Below are positions 37,868-46,052 of a stretch of DNA of 64,000 bases, one piece after another. The stretch comes from Nocardia albiluteola (lineage in GTDB: Bacteria > Actinomycetota > Actinomycetes > Mycobacteriales > Mycobacteriaceae): contig NZ_JAHKNI010000021.1 in assembly GCF_018860155.1 (NCBI RefSeq), positions 1-64,000 of the forward strand. The letters run 5' to 3'. How positions within the stretch are numbered: the stretch's first letter is position 1; each line of letters starts with the position of its first letter. A program made the position numbers and the translations under genes. The notes below the pieces were generated by a model, which searched no databases, was not told the origin of the DNA, and worked only from the letters and a program-made list of their open reading frames with translations.

Positions 37868-38262
37868 GCACTGAAACTCAGAACCCCACCGCGCGCGCGA
37901 CCGCCAAGCACGTTCGCGTGACGCCGATGAAGGCGCGCCGCGTCGTGGACATGGTCCGCGGCAAGCGGGTCGAGGATGCGCTGAACATCCTGAAGTTCGC
38001 TCCGCAGTCCGCGAGCGAGCCGGTCGCCAAGGTCGTGGCCTCCGCCGCGGCGAACGCCGAGAACAACCTGGGCCTGAACCCGGCGACGCTGGTCATCTCG
38101 ACCGCGTACGTCGACGAGGGCGCCACCATGAAGCGTTTCCAGCCGCGGGCCCAGGGCCGTGCGTTCCGGATCCGCAAGCGCACCAGCCACATCACCATCG
38201 AGGTCGAGAGCGTCGCCAGCGCCGCCCCGGCTCGTGCCCGCCGGAAGGGAGGGGCGAAGTAA
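37864..38262 (+). CDS. rplV: 50S ribosomal protein L22
   Basis: 132 residues. It contains the L22 opening AKHVRVTPMKARRVVDMVRG and the tunnel hairpin ending RAQGRAFRIRKRTSHITI, which contacts macrolide-binding parts of the tunnel. A short Ala/Arg tail is typical of actinobacteria. The stop directly abuts the rpsC ATG. Confidence 0.98.
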   Translation: MSTETQNPTARATAKHVRVTPMKARRVVDMVRGKRVEDALNILKFAPQSASEPVAKVVASAAANAENNLGLNPATLVISTAYVDEGATMKRFQPRAQGRAFRIRKRTSHITIEVESVASAAPARARRKGGAK

Positions 38263-39066
38263 ATGGGACAGAAAATCAACCCCCACGGCTTCCGCCTCGG
38301 CATCACCACCGACTGGAAGTCGCGCTGGTACGCCGATAAGCAGTACGCGGACTACGTGAAGGAAGACGTCGCGATCCGCAAGCTCCTGGGCACAGGCATG
38401 GAGCGGGCCGGCATCTCGAAGGTCGAGATCGAGCGCACCCGGGACCGCGTGCGGGTGGACATCCACACCGCGCGTCCGGGCATCGTGATCGGCCGTCGTG
38501 GCGCCGAGGCCGACCGCATCCGCGCCGAGCTGGAGAAGCTCACCGGCAAGCAGGTGCAGCTGAACATCCTCGAGGTCAAGAACCCCGAGTCCGATGCGCA
38601 GCTCGTCGCCCAGGGTGTCGCGGAGCAGCTGTCCAACCGTGTGGCGTTCCGTCGCGCGATGCGTAAGGCCATCCAGTCGGCCATGCGTTCGCCGAACGTC
38701 AAGGGCATCCGTGTGCAGTGCTCGGGCCGCCTCGGTGGCGCCGAAATGTCGCGCTCGGAGTTCTACCGTGAGGGTCGGGTCCCGCTGCACACGCTGCGCG
38801 CGGACATCGACTACGGCCTGTACGAGGCTCGGACCACCTTCGGCCGCATCGGCGTGAAGGTCTGGATCTACAAGGGCGACATCGTCGGCGGCAAGCGCGA
38901 GGTCACTGCGGCCGCGGCTCCGTCCGGTGATCGTCGTGAGCGTCGTGAGCGGCCCAACCGCCCGCGTCGGTCCGGTTCGTCCGGTACCACCGCGACCAGC
39001 ACTGAGGCCGGGCGCGCCGCCACCGCTGTGGCGGATGCACCGGCTGAGACACCCCAGGAGGGCTGA
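38263..39066 (+). CDS. rpsC: 30S ribosomal protein S3
   Basis: 267 residues. It has the N-terminal MGQKINPHGFRLGITTDWKS, a type-2 KH domain with PGIVIGRRGAEADRIR, and the C-terminal domain with GRLGGAEMSRSEFYREG. The last 50 residues are an Arg/Ser/Thr-rich flexible tail, common in actinobacterial S3. It lines the mRNA entry channel. Confidence 0.98.
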   Translation: MGQKINPHGFRLGITTDWKSRWYADKQYADYVKEDVAIRKLLGTGMERAGISKVEIERTRDRVRVDIHTARPGIVIGRRGAEADRIRAELEKLTGKQVQLNILEVKNPESDAQLVAQGVAEQLSNRVAFRRAMRKAIQSAMRSPNVKGIRVQCSGRLGGAEMSRSEFYREGRVPLHTLRADIDYGLYEARTTFGRIGVKVWIYKGDIVGGKREVTAAAAPSGDRRERRERPNRPRRSGSSGTTATSTEAGRAATAVADAPAETPQEG

Positions 39067-39069
39067 CCC

Positions 39070-39486
39070 ATGCTGATGCCTCGCAAGGTCAAGCACCGCA
39101 AGCAGCACCACCCGGGCCGCTCCGGCATGGCCAAGGGCGGCACCGCGGTGTCGTTCGGCGAGTACGGTATTCAGGCTCTGGAGCCTGCGTACGTGACGAA
39201 CCGGCAGATCGAGTCGGCGCGTATCGCGATGACCCGCCACATCAAGCGTGGCGGCAAGATCTGGATCAACATCTACCCGGATCGTCCGCTGACCAAGAAG
39301 CCTGCCGAGACCCGCATGGGTTCCGGTAAGGGTTCGCCCGAGTGGTGGATCGCGAACGTCAAGCCCGGCCGGGTGATGTTCGAGATGAGTTACCCCAATG
39401 AGGAGACCGCTCGCGAGGCCCTGCGCCGCGCGATGCACAAGCTCCCCATGAAGTGCAGGATCGTGACCAGGGAGGAGCAGTTCTGA
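39070..39486 (+). CDS. rplP: 50S ribosomal protein L16
   Basis: 138 residues, MLMPRKVKHRKQHHPGR start. It contains GIQALEPAYVTNRQIESAR and the GSGKGSPEWW loop next to the A-site tRNA. The stop overlaps the rpmC start by one base (TGATG). Confidence 0.98.
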   Translation: MLMPRKVKHRKQHHPGRSGMAKGGTAVSFGEYGIQALEPAYVTNRQIESARIAMTRHIKRGGKIWINIYPDRPLTKKPAETRMGSGKGSPEWWIANVKPGRVMFEMSYPNEETAREALRRAMHKLPMKCRIVTREEQF

Positions 39487-39725
39487 TGGCTACCGGAACA
39501 CCAGCCGCAGATCTGCGGGATCTGGACCAGGAAGCTCTCGTGGCCAAGCTGCGTGAGTCGAAGGAAGAGCTGTTCAACCTGCGCTTCCAGATGGCGACGG
39601 GTCAGATGACCAACAACCGTCGGCTGCGCGTGGTTCGTCACGAGATCGCGCGCATCTACACGGTCATGCGTGAGCGCGAGCTCGGTCTGACCACCGGTCC
39701 CAAGACTGAGGGAGACGCCGCATGA
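39486..39725 (+). CDS. rpmC: 50S ribosomal protein L29
   Basis: 79 residues of two helices: DLDQEALVAKLRESKEELFNLRFQ and NNRRLRVVRHEIARIYTVMRE. L29 lies near the tunnel exit next to L23. Overlaps rpsQ by ATGA. Confidence 0.97.
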   Translation: MATGTPAADLRDLDQEALVAKLRESKEELFNLRFQMATGQMTNNRRLRVVRHEIARIYTVMRERELGLTTGPKTEGDAA

Positions 39726-40018
39726 GCGACACCAAGGGCCCGGCCAAGACGCCGGCCAAGGAGACGGAGCGTGGCAGCCGCAAGGTTCGCGTCGGCTACG
39801 TCGTCTCGGACAAGATGAACAAGACGATCGTCGTGGAGCTCGAGGACCGTAACCGGCACCCGCTCTACGGCAAGATCATCCGCACCACCTCGAAGGTGAA
39901 GGCGCACGACGAGAACGAGATCGCCGGTGTCGGTGACCGCGTTCAGCTGATGGAGACCCGTCCGCTGTCGGCCACCAAGCGCTGGCGGCTGGTCGAGGTC
40001 CTGGAGCGGGCCAAGTAA
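39722..40018 (+). CDS. rpsQ: 30S ribosomal protein S17
   Basis: 98 residues. The OB-fold core is recognisable from RKVRVGYVVSDKMNKTIVVELE to RPLSATKRWRLVEVLERAK. It binds helices 7 and 11 of 16S rRNA. Last gene of this block: a very strong terminator follows 27 nt later, and rplN is about 21.8 kb away. Confidence 0.98.
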   Translation: MSDTKGPAKTPAKETERGSRKVRVGYVVSDKMNKTIVVELEDRNRHPLYGKIIRTTSKVKAHDENEIAGVGDRVQLMETRPLSATKRWRLVEVLERAK

Positions 40019-40045
40019 GGTCCACTCCCGGCCGAGAGTCGTAAT

Positions 40046-40083
40046 ACGAAGGCCCGCTTCCCGATTGGGAAGCGGGCCTTCGT
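40046..40083 (+). terminator. 17-bp perfect hairpin terminating the S10 block
   Basis: ACGAAGGCCCGCTTCCC and its exact complement around a 4-nt GATT loop, 27 nt after the rpsQ stop. There is no T-run, but the stem is among the strongest in the window and marks the end of the ribosomal block. Confidence 0.85.
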
Positions 40084-40234
40084 CGTATCGAGGGCTCGTG
40101 AGCCTCCGGGCTGCGTCTCCCATCGCGATTTCGGAGAACGCGGAACCATACTTCCGTGAACTACAGTGCCGCATGTATGGGGTATCGCTGTGATTGCGCG
40201 GTGGAGTAGTGCTGCCTGTTCAGAGGCTGAGTAT

Positions 40235-40271
40235 TTGAGGAAGTATACTTATTGTAAGTGTACTTCCTCAA
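40235..40271. promoter_or_regulatory. 37-bp AT-rich palindrome at the ATPase gene start
   Basis: Two 17-base arms (left starts TTGAGGAAGTA, right ends TACTTCCTCAA) around a 3-nt centre match at 16 of 17 positions. It lies just before the ATPase start at GTG 40285, or over it if GTG 40258 is used. A symmetric site here suggests an autoregulatory operator; in RNA it would be a hairpin masking the start. Confidence 0.6.
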
Positions 40272-40284
40272 AATTGGGGGCAGG

Positions 40285-41751
40285 GTGGCGATAGCGAAGC
40301 CGGTCGACATGTTCGATCGAGATCGGGAGTGGCGTGCCTTGACGGGGTTCGTCACCAGCGGGCAGCCGCATGCAACACTCGGCATCGTCTCAGGGAGGCG
40401 CCGGCAGGGCAAGACGTTCCTGTTGGAGGCGTTGTGCGAGGCTGCCGGTGGCTTTTACTTCGCTGCCGAGGAGGCAACGGAGACTGAGACTCTGCGGTAC
40501 TTGGCAGCAGCGGTGGGTGACTTCAGCGGGTCTCCGTTTCCGATCAGGTTCGATGATTGGCGGCAGGCGGTCGATGCACTGCTCGCGATGTCTACCGAAC
40601 GAGAAGTGCCTGTCGTGATCGATGAGTTCCCCTATGCGGCGCGGGCCAGTCCGGTCCTGCCGTCGGTTATCCAATCGGCGTTGGCGCCCAGGCGGAAGGA
40701 GCGGTTGAACTCACGTGCCCGTTTGCTCCTGTGCGGATCGGCATTGTCCTTCATGGGCTCGCTGCTGTCCGGTGACGCGCCACTGCGCGGTCGTGCGGGG
40801 CTGGAGTTGATCGTGCCGACTCTGGATTACCGTCTTGCCGCGGAATTTTGGGGAATCAGCGATCCGCGATTGGCGGTTCGGGTGCATGCCGTCGTCGGTG
40901 GCACTCCCGCGTATCGGCGGGAGTTTGTTGAAGGCGACGCTCCTTCTGACAATGAGGATTTCGATCCGTGGGTAATCCGCACCGCGCTGAATCCGTCGAG
41001 TCCGCTGTTTCGCGAGGCGCGTTACCTGCTCAGCGAGGAGCCGGGGTTGCGAGATCTGGGCCTCTACAACTCGGTCTTGGCGGCGGTAGCGCAAGGCAAT
41101 TCGACCAGTGGCGGGATTGCGACATACGTTGGCCGCAAGGCCAGTGATATCACCCATCCGCTGTCAGTGCTGGAGGGCTGCGGTTTATTGCGGCGCGAGC
41201 GAGATCTGTTCCGCGGCAATCGAATGATCTATCGCATCGCTGAACCATTGTTGACCTTCTATGAGGCTGTTCAGCGCCCGGACTGGAGTGACTGGGAACG
41301 CGGCCGAAGCTCGGACCGCCTCTGGGCTCGTCGTCAGCACCGCTTCGAAAGCAACGTGCTGGGACCGCATTTCGAAGAGATCTGCCGTACTTGGGTTTCC
41401 GACTACTCTCCCGAGGGCCTGTTCGGTGGACACGTCGGCACGGTTGGTAGCGGAACGGTCAACGACAGCGCGCAGAGGAAGAGCCACGAGGTCGATGTGG
41501 TCGTGCTCGGGGAGCGCGCTGACGGTCGCGAAGGCCTGCTATCCATCGGTGAGGTGAAGTGGAACGATGTGATGGGACTTGGCCACCTGGAACGCTTACG
41601 GCGAATCCGCGAGCTGTTGTCCGGGAAGTTCGACACCAGCCACACACGGCTGGCGTGTTACAGCGCCGCCGGATTCATGCCCGCTCTGCGGGAAGCCGCC
41701 AGTGGCGGAGACGTCGTTCTGGTCGATCTCGGCGACCTTTATCGGGCGTAG
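40285..41751 (+). CDS. AAA-type ATPase with DUF234-like C-terminal nuclease-fold domain
   Basis: 488 residues. The P-loop is GRRRQGKT near residue 38-45, a Walker B-like stretch VPVVIDEFPYA lies near 107-117, and the sensor region RLLLCGSALSFMGSL follows. The middle has a winged-helix-like segment (ATYVGRKASDITHPLSVLEGCGLLRRE). The C-terminal 100 residues contain HEVDVVVL and IGEVKW, the E-V-D...E-x-K pattern of PD-(D/E)XK nuclease folds. This is the archaeal-type ATPase/DUF234 architecture, usually mobile or defence-associated with no known reaction. Codon use is visibly less GC-biased than the ribosomal genes next to it. GTG 40285 is chosen for its GGGGG site and because it leaves the palindrome upstream. 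Confidence 0.82.
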   Translation: MAIAKPVDMFDRDREWRALTGFVTSGQPHATLGIVSGRRRQGKTFLLEALCEAAGGFYFAAEEATETETLRYLAAAVGDFSGSPFPIRFDDWRQAVDALLAMSTEREVPVVIDEFPYAARASPVLPSVIQSALAPRRKERLNSRARLLLCGSALSFMGSLLSGDAPLRGRAGLELIVPTLDYRLAAEFWGISDPRLAVRVHAVVGGTPAYRREFVEGDAPSDNEDFDPWVIRTALNPSSPLFREARYLLSEEPGLRDLGLYNSVLAAVAQGNSTSGGIATYVGRKASDITHPLSVLEGCGLLRRERDLFRGNRMIYRIAEPLLTFYEAVQRPDWSDWERGRSSDRLWARRQHRFESNVLGPHFEEICRTWVSDYSPEGLFGGHVGTVGSGTVNDSAQRKSHEVDVVVLGERADGREGLLSIGEVKWNDVMGLGHLERLRRIRELLSGKFDTSHTRLACYSAAGFMPALREAASGGDVVLVDLGDLYRA

Positions 41752-41792
41752 CGTGGTTTCGGGGGCCACCCGAAACGAGAGATGAGGTCGGT

Positions 41793-42437
41793 ATGGCTGT
41801 GCCCGGATTTCCACCGAACACCCTCGACGAGGAGGGGGTGCCGCTGTGGATCAGCGGGCTGGTGGACGAGGATCCGAACTACAGCGTGCACGTTGTTCGC
41901 GGACTCGACCCCGCGGATGCGCTGGAGGCGCTGGGGGCCAAGCTGCGGCTGTTTCGGCCGTGGCAGCTGCCGGACACGCTGGACGATTGGACCTGGTTGT
42001 CGGCCGCGCCGCACGGCATCGACCTCGACGAATACTCGACGCTGCTGCTGGCCGGGCGCGTCGGTGAGTGGACGTTCGTCTACGACGACTTCATGGCGAC
42101 GATGGACGACCAGACCCCAGTGCTGGCCGCCGCCGGCCGGGTCGCGGCGACCAGCACGATGTCCATCAATACCGACGCGAGCCTGACGTACTGCGTCGAC
42201 GGGGAAAATCTCGCCTGGATCAACGTCGATGACCTCGAACTCGACCGGGGTCTGCCCGCCATGCCGGATGAATTGCGCGCAGCGTTCGAGGCGGCGGGCA
42301 CCTTCGACCTCGATTATCTCGAGCCCGGGGAAGCCGATTACTCCATCGGCATGCGCGCGGTGAGCGCACTCGCCAACCTGCGCTGCACGCTCGCGGACCT
42401 CCGCGGAATTCCGCTGGTGATCACGCCTTTCGGCTGA
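41793..42437 (+). CDS. DUF6461-like protein of unknown function
   Basis: 214 residues, soluble and acidic, with WISGLVDEDPNYSVHVVRGLDPADALEALGAKL near the N-terminus and a WTFVYDDFMATM segment, then VAATSTMSINTDASLTYCVDGENLAW. The W-x-x-G...V-R-G-L-D-P-x-x-x-L-x-x-L-G pattern is that of the actinobacterial DUF6461 group. No catalytic motif is evident. It lies 41 bp after the ATPase gene on the same strand and may be co-transcribed with it. Confidence 0.65.
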   Translation: MAVPGFPPNTLDEEGVPLWISGLVDEDPNYSVHVVRGLDPADALEALGAKLRLFRPWQLPDTLDDWTWLSAAPHGIDLDEYSTLLLAGRVGEWTFVYDDFMATMDDQTPVLAAAGRVAATSTMSINTDASLTYCVDGENLAWINVDDLELDRGLPAMPDELRAAFEAAGTFDLDYLEPGEADYSIGMRAVSALANLRCTLADLRGIPLVITPFG

Positions 42438-42453
42438 GCCCGGCCCCGAGGCG

Positions 42454-42682
42454 CTATTCGAGTGTGACGCTGCTGATTCCGGCGGGCAGGGGTGCGGCGC
42501 CGGTCAGCGGGTCTCGCCGATCGTCGGGCCAGATCGAGAGCAGCACGACGACGGCCATGACGAAATGGATTGGGGCGGAGATGCTGTCGGTGAGTCGGGA
42601 TCAGCAGCAGAATCCCCGCCTGGATCGTGAATTCCAGACCCAGGATCCAGCACAGGGTCGTGAGCAGCCAGCGGGGTAGCAA
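42454..42682 (-). pseudogene. small two-helix membrane protein gene with a frameshift
   Basis: On the minus strand a TTG frame from 42682 gives a clean membrane helix (RWLLTTLCWILGLEFTIQAG, then ILLLIP). The continuation of a membrane protein (HFVMAVVVLLSIWPDD and a short tail ending at a TAG at 42454-42456) lies in another frame; the switch is near 42596-42602. The first frame turns Arg-rich after that point. This looks like a small membrane protein broken by one indel, or a sequencing error. No family is recognised. Confidence 0.4.
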
Positions 42683-42899
42683 GGTGTGCCATATTCGGTT
42701 GACAGTTTCGGGGCGTCGAATGTGACGGATCGCCTGGGGGGAACCGAAAGTCCCAGCTCGCCGTCGTGGAATCCGGCGAGACTCTTGTTGGAGAGGGATG
42801 TTTCACATCCCGTTTTCCGAACCAAGTGTGTCCAGTAGTAGAAACTCTCGGTCCAGTCGAATACGCTTCGCGCGGAGAACCCGCCCATGGAGGGAAGAA

Positions 42900-44204
42900 T
42901 TGAACACCCCGAGCATGCTCCAGCGAGGCAACGGGGGAACCGGAGACCGGCGAACGGTGCCCCTGACGCAGCTGATTCATCTGATGGCCGAGTATCAGAA
43001 ACTGGGCGAACACCGCCAGACGTTTCTGACCGCATCTATGAGGGGCGATACGTTCGTGCGCGCCTGCGGGATGATCGCGGGCGGCTTGGCGATCGTGGCA
43101 GGTATCTGCGCTACGGCCGGCTGGTGGGGTGGCAGCGCGACGGTCGCCGTGTTCGCGGTGGTTACCCTGCTGGCCGCGGGATTGCGGGGGAGGCTCACCG
43201 GCCACAGCCGCGGCGCGCGGCTCGACCTGTTCGACTACGGTCTCACGGTATTTCGCTCCGGCCAGGAAATCCGCGCCTTCCGCTGGGAAACCCTCGAGGT
43301 GCGCCAGGAGGTCATCCCCTTCCACACCAGCGCGGCCCCGGCCACCGAATACTCGTTCGTGCTGACCGGCCCCGGCGGGATGCGCGAGGCCTTCGACGAG
43401 CACCAATTCGCCTCCGCCGGCGAATGGGGTCCGCTGATCCAATCCGCGGTCACCGCAACGCAACTGCCGAGTGCGGTCGCCGCGATCGACGCCGAGCTGA
43501 CCGTGCACTTCGGCGAGGTCGCGGTCGATCTGCGCGAACTGGCCTTCGCGGGATCCAGTTATCCGTGGGAGCAGGTGCAGAAGATCGATTCCCAGGGCGG
43601 ACTTGTCCGAATCAAATTCGACGGCCGCTGGATCTCGCTGGCCCCGGTCGAATCCATCCCGAATTTCTATATTTTCAACGAGGTTATCGAGCGACTGCGT
43701 ATTGCCGCCGCCGAAGAACTCGCCGGAGATGTTGCGTCGCAGTCCGTTCGGGACGAGTCCGGAACGGCGGTGAGCGCGGAATCGGAATCCGCTGCGTCGG
43801 CAGACGTGAAATTGCAGGAGTCCGAATCGAAGTCGGCCGCGGCGGAATCGGTTGCGGTCAGTGCGAAGTCGGCGCGGTCCGCCGCCGAGCCGGTGGAGCT
43901 CTCAGCGGCGGAGTCGTCCGGCACGGAGTCTGTGGCGGCCGAGTCGGTCGAGTCATCGGATACGGAATCGGTTGGGCTCGAATCGAAGTCGACCGTGTCG
44001 GAGGCGGTCGACCCGGAGCCGAAGCCGGACGCCGCCGAGTCGATCGAGCAGTCCTCCGGCAGCGACGCCCGCAGGGTGGCATCGGTCCGTACGCAGACGA
44101 TTGTCGCGGAGCCCGGCGAGCCGGTGCAGGCCGCGGCACACGATGACACTCCGGTACGTAAATCCAAGTCCGCCCGGCGGACACTCGCGGGCCGGCGCCG
44201 GTAG
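42900..44204 (+). CDS. two-helix membrane protein with PH-like domain and acidic Ser/Glu-rich tail
   Basis: 434 residues. TTG 42900 is chosen because GGAGGG lies 6 nt upstream; an upstream open stretch has no support. After about 60 soluble residues come two hydrophobic helices (about 63-105), then a beta-rich domain with LDLFDYGLTVFRSGQEIRAF and WETLEVRQEV, typical of DUF6585/PH-like membrane-associated proteins. The last 150 residues are a degenerate E-S-x repeat (SESESA, SSGTESVAAESVESSDTES) ending in a basic tail. The tail's composition recalls the NRPS linkers. Function unknown. Confidence 0.7.
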   Translation: MNTPSMLQRGNGGTGDRRTVPLTQLIHLMAEYQKLGEHRQTFLTASMRGDTFVRACGMIAGGLAIVAGICATAGWWGGSATVAVFAVVTLLAAGLRGRLTGHSRGARLDLFDYGLTVFRSGQEIRAFRWETLEVRQEVIPFHTSAAPATEYSFVLTGPGGMREAFDEHQFASAGEWGPLIQSAVTATQLPSAVAAIDAELTVHFGEVAVDLRELAFAGSSYPWEQVQKIDSQGGLVRIKFDGRWISLAPVESIPNFYIFNEVIERLRIAAAEELAGDVASQSVRDESGTAVSAESESAASADVKLQESESKSAAAESVAVSAKSARSAAEPVELSAAESSGTESVAAESVESSDTESVGLESKSTVSEAVDPEPKPDAAESIEQSSGSDARRVASVRTQTIVAEPGEPVQAAAHDDTPVRKSKSARRTLAGRRR

Positions 44205-44445
44205 CGGCGAGCGGGCGGGAATCTCCGTGGTGGCGCGGGCGCGGCCCGCTGGGCTACGCTGAGCGACGATGACTACCGGGACGGCTTCATGCCACACACG
44301 GATCGGTGACCCGGTGCTCCGCTGAGCGCCGTTCGGGCCGACACCGGCCCGTGCCCGATTCACACCGAACCCAGCGCCCCCGCGCGCGCCCGACCTCCGT
44401 CGTGATGATCACACGCTCGAAAGATCAACCATGACAGGAGAATTC

Positions 44446-44820
44446 ATGTCCGCACGTTTCAATCACACCATCATCGCGTCGAAGGATCGCACCGAATCCG
44501 CGGCCTTCTACCGCGACATCTTCGAGTTCGCCGAGGCGCCCTCGTGGGGAGTTTTCACCAACCTGCTCTGCGAGGACGGGGTCCTGCTGCAGTTCGCCGA
44601 ACCACCGGTCGAGATCCAGATGCAGCACTACGCCTTCCTCGTCGACGACGAGCTGTTCGACCGCGCCTACGCCCGGCTGTGTGACCAGGGCATCGAGCAC
44701 GCGGCCGACCCGTTCTTCAAGCGGCCGGGCACCACGAACACCGAGCACGGCGGGCGCGGGGTCTACTTCTTCGACCCCGCCGGGCACGGGATCGAGATGC
44801 TCACCAGGCCGTATCTCTGA
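44446..44820 (+). CDS. VOC-superfamily (glyoxalase-like) protein
   Basis: 124 residues with paired beta-alpha-beta modules: FNHTIIASKDRTESAAFYRDIF and QHYAFLVDDELFDRAYARL, ending GVYFFDPAGHGIEMLTRPY. Candidate metal ligands are the His in FNHT, the His in QHYAF and the Glu in GIEML. VOC proteins include glyoxalases, dioxygenases and antibiotic-binding proteins. ATG 44446 has AGGAG 6 nt upstream; ATG 44431 is less likely. It converges, 3 bp apart, with another VOC gene. Confidence 0.85.
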   Translation: MSARFNHTIIASKDRTESAAFYRDIFEFAEAPSWGVFTNLLCEDGVLLQFAEPPVEIQMQHYAFLVDDELFDRAYARLCDQGIEHAADPFFKRPGTTNTEHGGRGVYFFDPAGHGIEMLTRPYL

Positions 44821-44823
44821 GGC

Positions 44824-45222
44824 TCAGTACATCATCCGCGGGTCGAGGTAGTGCTTGAACTCGAGCAGATTGTTCGACGGGTCCCGGAGGACCATCGTGA
44901 GGTGCTCCTCCGCGCGGCCCTCGAACCGGGTCGAGACCTCGGCGAAGAACGGAAGCTTGCGCAGCTGCGCGAGGCGCAGCAGCCGGTCGAAGTCGCCTCG
45001 CTCGCGGAAGGTGACGCCGAAGTGACGCGGATACAGCTGCGGGTCCGCGTCGATCTTGTCCGACAGATGGCACACCACCTGATCGCCGAAGAAATCCAGC
45101 GTGATCCGATCGTCGTAGCGGCGGGCCAGTTTCACGCCGAGGCCGCTGACGTAGAACTCCTGCGCCTCGTCGAGATTCCGGACCGGGATGGCGAGATGGA
45201 AGGCGTCGCGCTGGTCACGCAT
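44824..45222 (-). CDS. VOC-superfamily protein in the ComA operon
   Basis: 132 residues, FHLAIPVRNLDEAQEFY to PSNNLLEFKHYLDPR. Probable metal ligands are His8 (FHLA), the His in RHFGVTF and the Glu in LLEFKHY, so a metal-dependent lyase, isomerase or dioxygenase is possible. It starts 8 bp inside the ComA-family gene and is thus co-translated with it; I expect it acts on that enzyme's product or a derivative. This is inference from position. Confidence 0.85.
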   Translation of the reverse strand: MRDQRDAFHLAIPVRNLDEAQEFYVSGLGVKLARRYDDRITLDFFGDQVVCHLSDKIDADPQLYPRHFGVTFRERGDFDRLLRLAQLRKLPFFAEVSTRFEGRAEEHLTMVLRDPSNNLLEFKHYLDPRMMY

Positions 45223-46024
45223 GGGTGGGCAGCTCCTGGTCGACGGCGGGGAGGTCGGTACCGGCGAAATCGGTGAGGGTGTCCGCGCGCAAGCCCAGCC
45301 GCAGCGTCTCGAGCCCGATCACCTCATTCGAGTGGACATTGCCGAGGTTGGCGTGCGGTCCGATGCGCTGCAGCAGGTGCACCTGCAGTTCCTTGGTGGG
45401 CGCCTCGAACATGACCCGGGTCATGTCGATTCCGGAATCGGCGATCTCCTCGATCAGGCCGTACCGCAATTCGCCGTTGGGCCTGCAGATTCCGCTGCGG
45501 CCGCTCTCGCGCGCCTCGGCGATGACGAGCTGGGCGCCCGCCTCCAGATCCTGCTGGATGAATTCGATCCACCGATTCGGCGGCAGCCGCTCCGAGCGCG
45601 CCGGATCCTTGAATCCGACCTCGGAGATCACCGTGAACTCGCCGGCGAACCGGCGGATGTAGTGGGCCTTGTCGGCGTTCGACAACGCGATGGCGCCGTT
45701 GGAGATCTCCACGGTCTGCGCCCCGGCCTCGTGACAGAACCGGCTCCACTCCTCGATCCTGTCGTTGAGCAGGAACTTCTCGAAAAGTGTTCCGCCGAAG
45801 TAGAAGTCGATTCCGTTGCGGCGCAGCGCCGCGATCTTCTCGGGCAGTTTCGGGGTGGCCAGGCAGGTGCCCCAGCCGAATTTGACGACATCGATCAGAT
45901 CGCCGTAGCTGTCGACGACGTCGGTGAAGTACGCGTTGGGTAGCCCGGGATCGATCACCATGGTCATGCCACGCCGACGCGGTTTGGCATCACGATCGGG
46001 CAGTCTCAACGCAGTGGTGTACAT
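45215..46024 (-). CDS. ComA/PF02679-family protein, putative phosphosulfolactate synthase
   Basis: 269 residues with strong GGAGGAG site. The TIM-barrel marks of the family are in order: DVVKFGWGTCL, YFGGTLFEKFL, VEISNGAI, VISEVGFKD, VIAEARESG, and FEAPTKELQV then NEVIGLETLRLGLR. Characterised members (archaeal ComA, Bacillus YitD, XcbB1) add sulfite to phosphoenolpyruvate to give phosphosulfolactate; plant HSA32 is a relative of unknown reaction. It sits in an operon between an acyltransferase (28 bp upstream) and a VOC gene (8-bp overlap). No ComB phosphatase or ComC dehydrogenase is present, so a coenzyme M route is not supported. Confidence 0.82.
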   Translation of the reverse strand: MYTTALRLPDRDAKPRRRGMTMVIDPGLPNAYFTDVVDSYGDLIDVVKFGWGTCLATPKLPEKIAALRRNGIDFYFGGTLFEKFLLNDRIEEWSRFCHEAGAQTVEISNGAIALSNADKAHYIRRFAGEFTVISEVGFKDPARSERLPPNRWIEFIQQDLEAGAQLVIAEARESGRSGICRPNGELRYGLIEEIADSGIDMTRVMFEAPTKELQVHLLQRIGPHANLGNVHSNEVIGLETLRLGLRADTLTDFAGTDLPAVDQELPTHA

Positions 46025-46052
46025 GGCATCTCCTCCACGGCCGTCTATCTGT

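Noticed and set aside
45215..46024. Coenzyme M biosynthesis
   Set aside because: Only the ComA-type enzyme is present; no ComB, ComC, ComDE or known bacterial coenzyme M genes are nearby.
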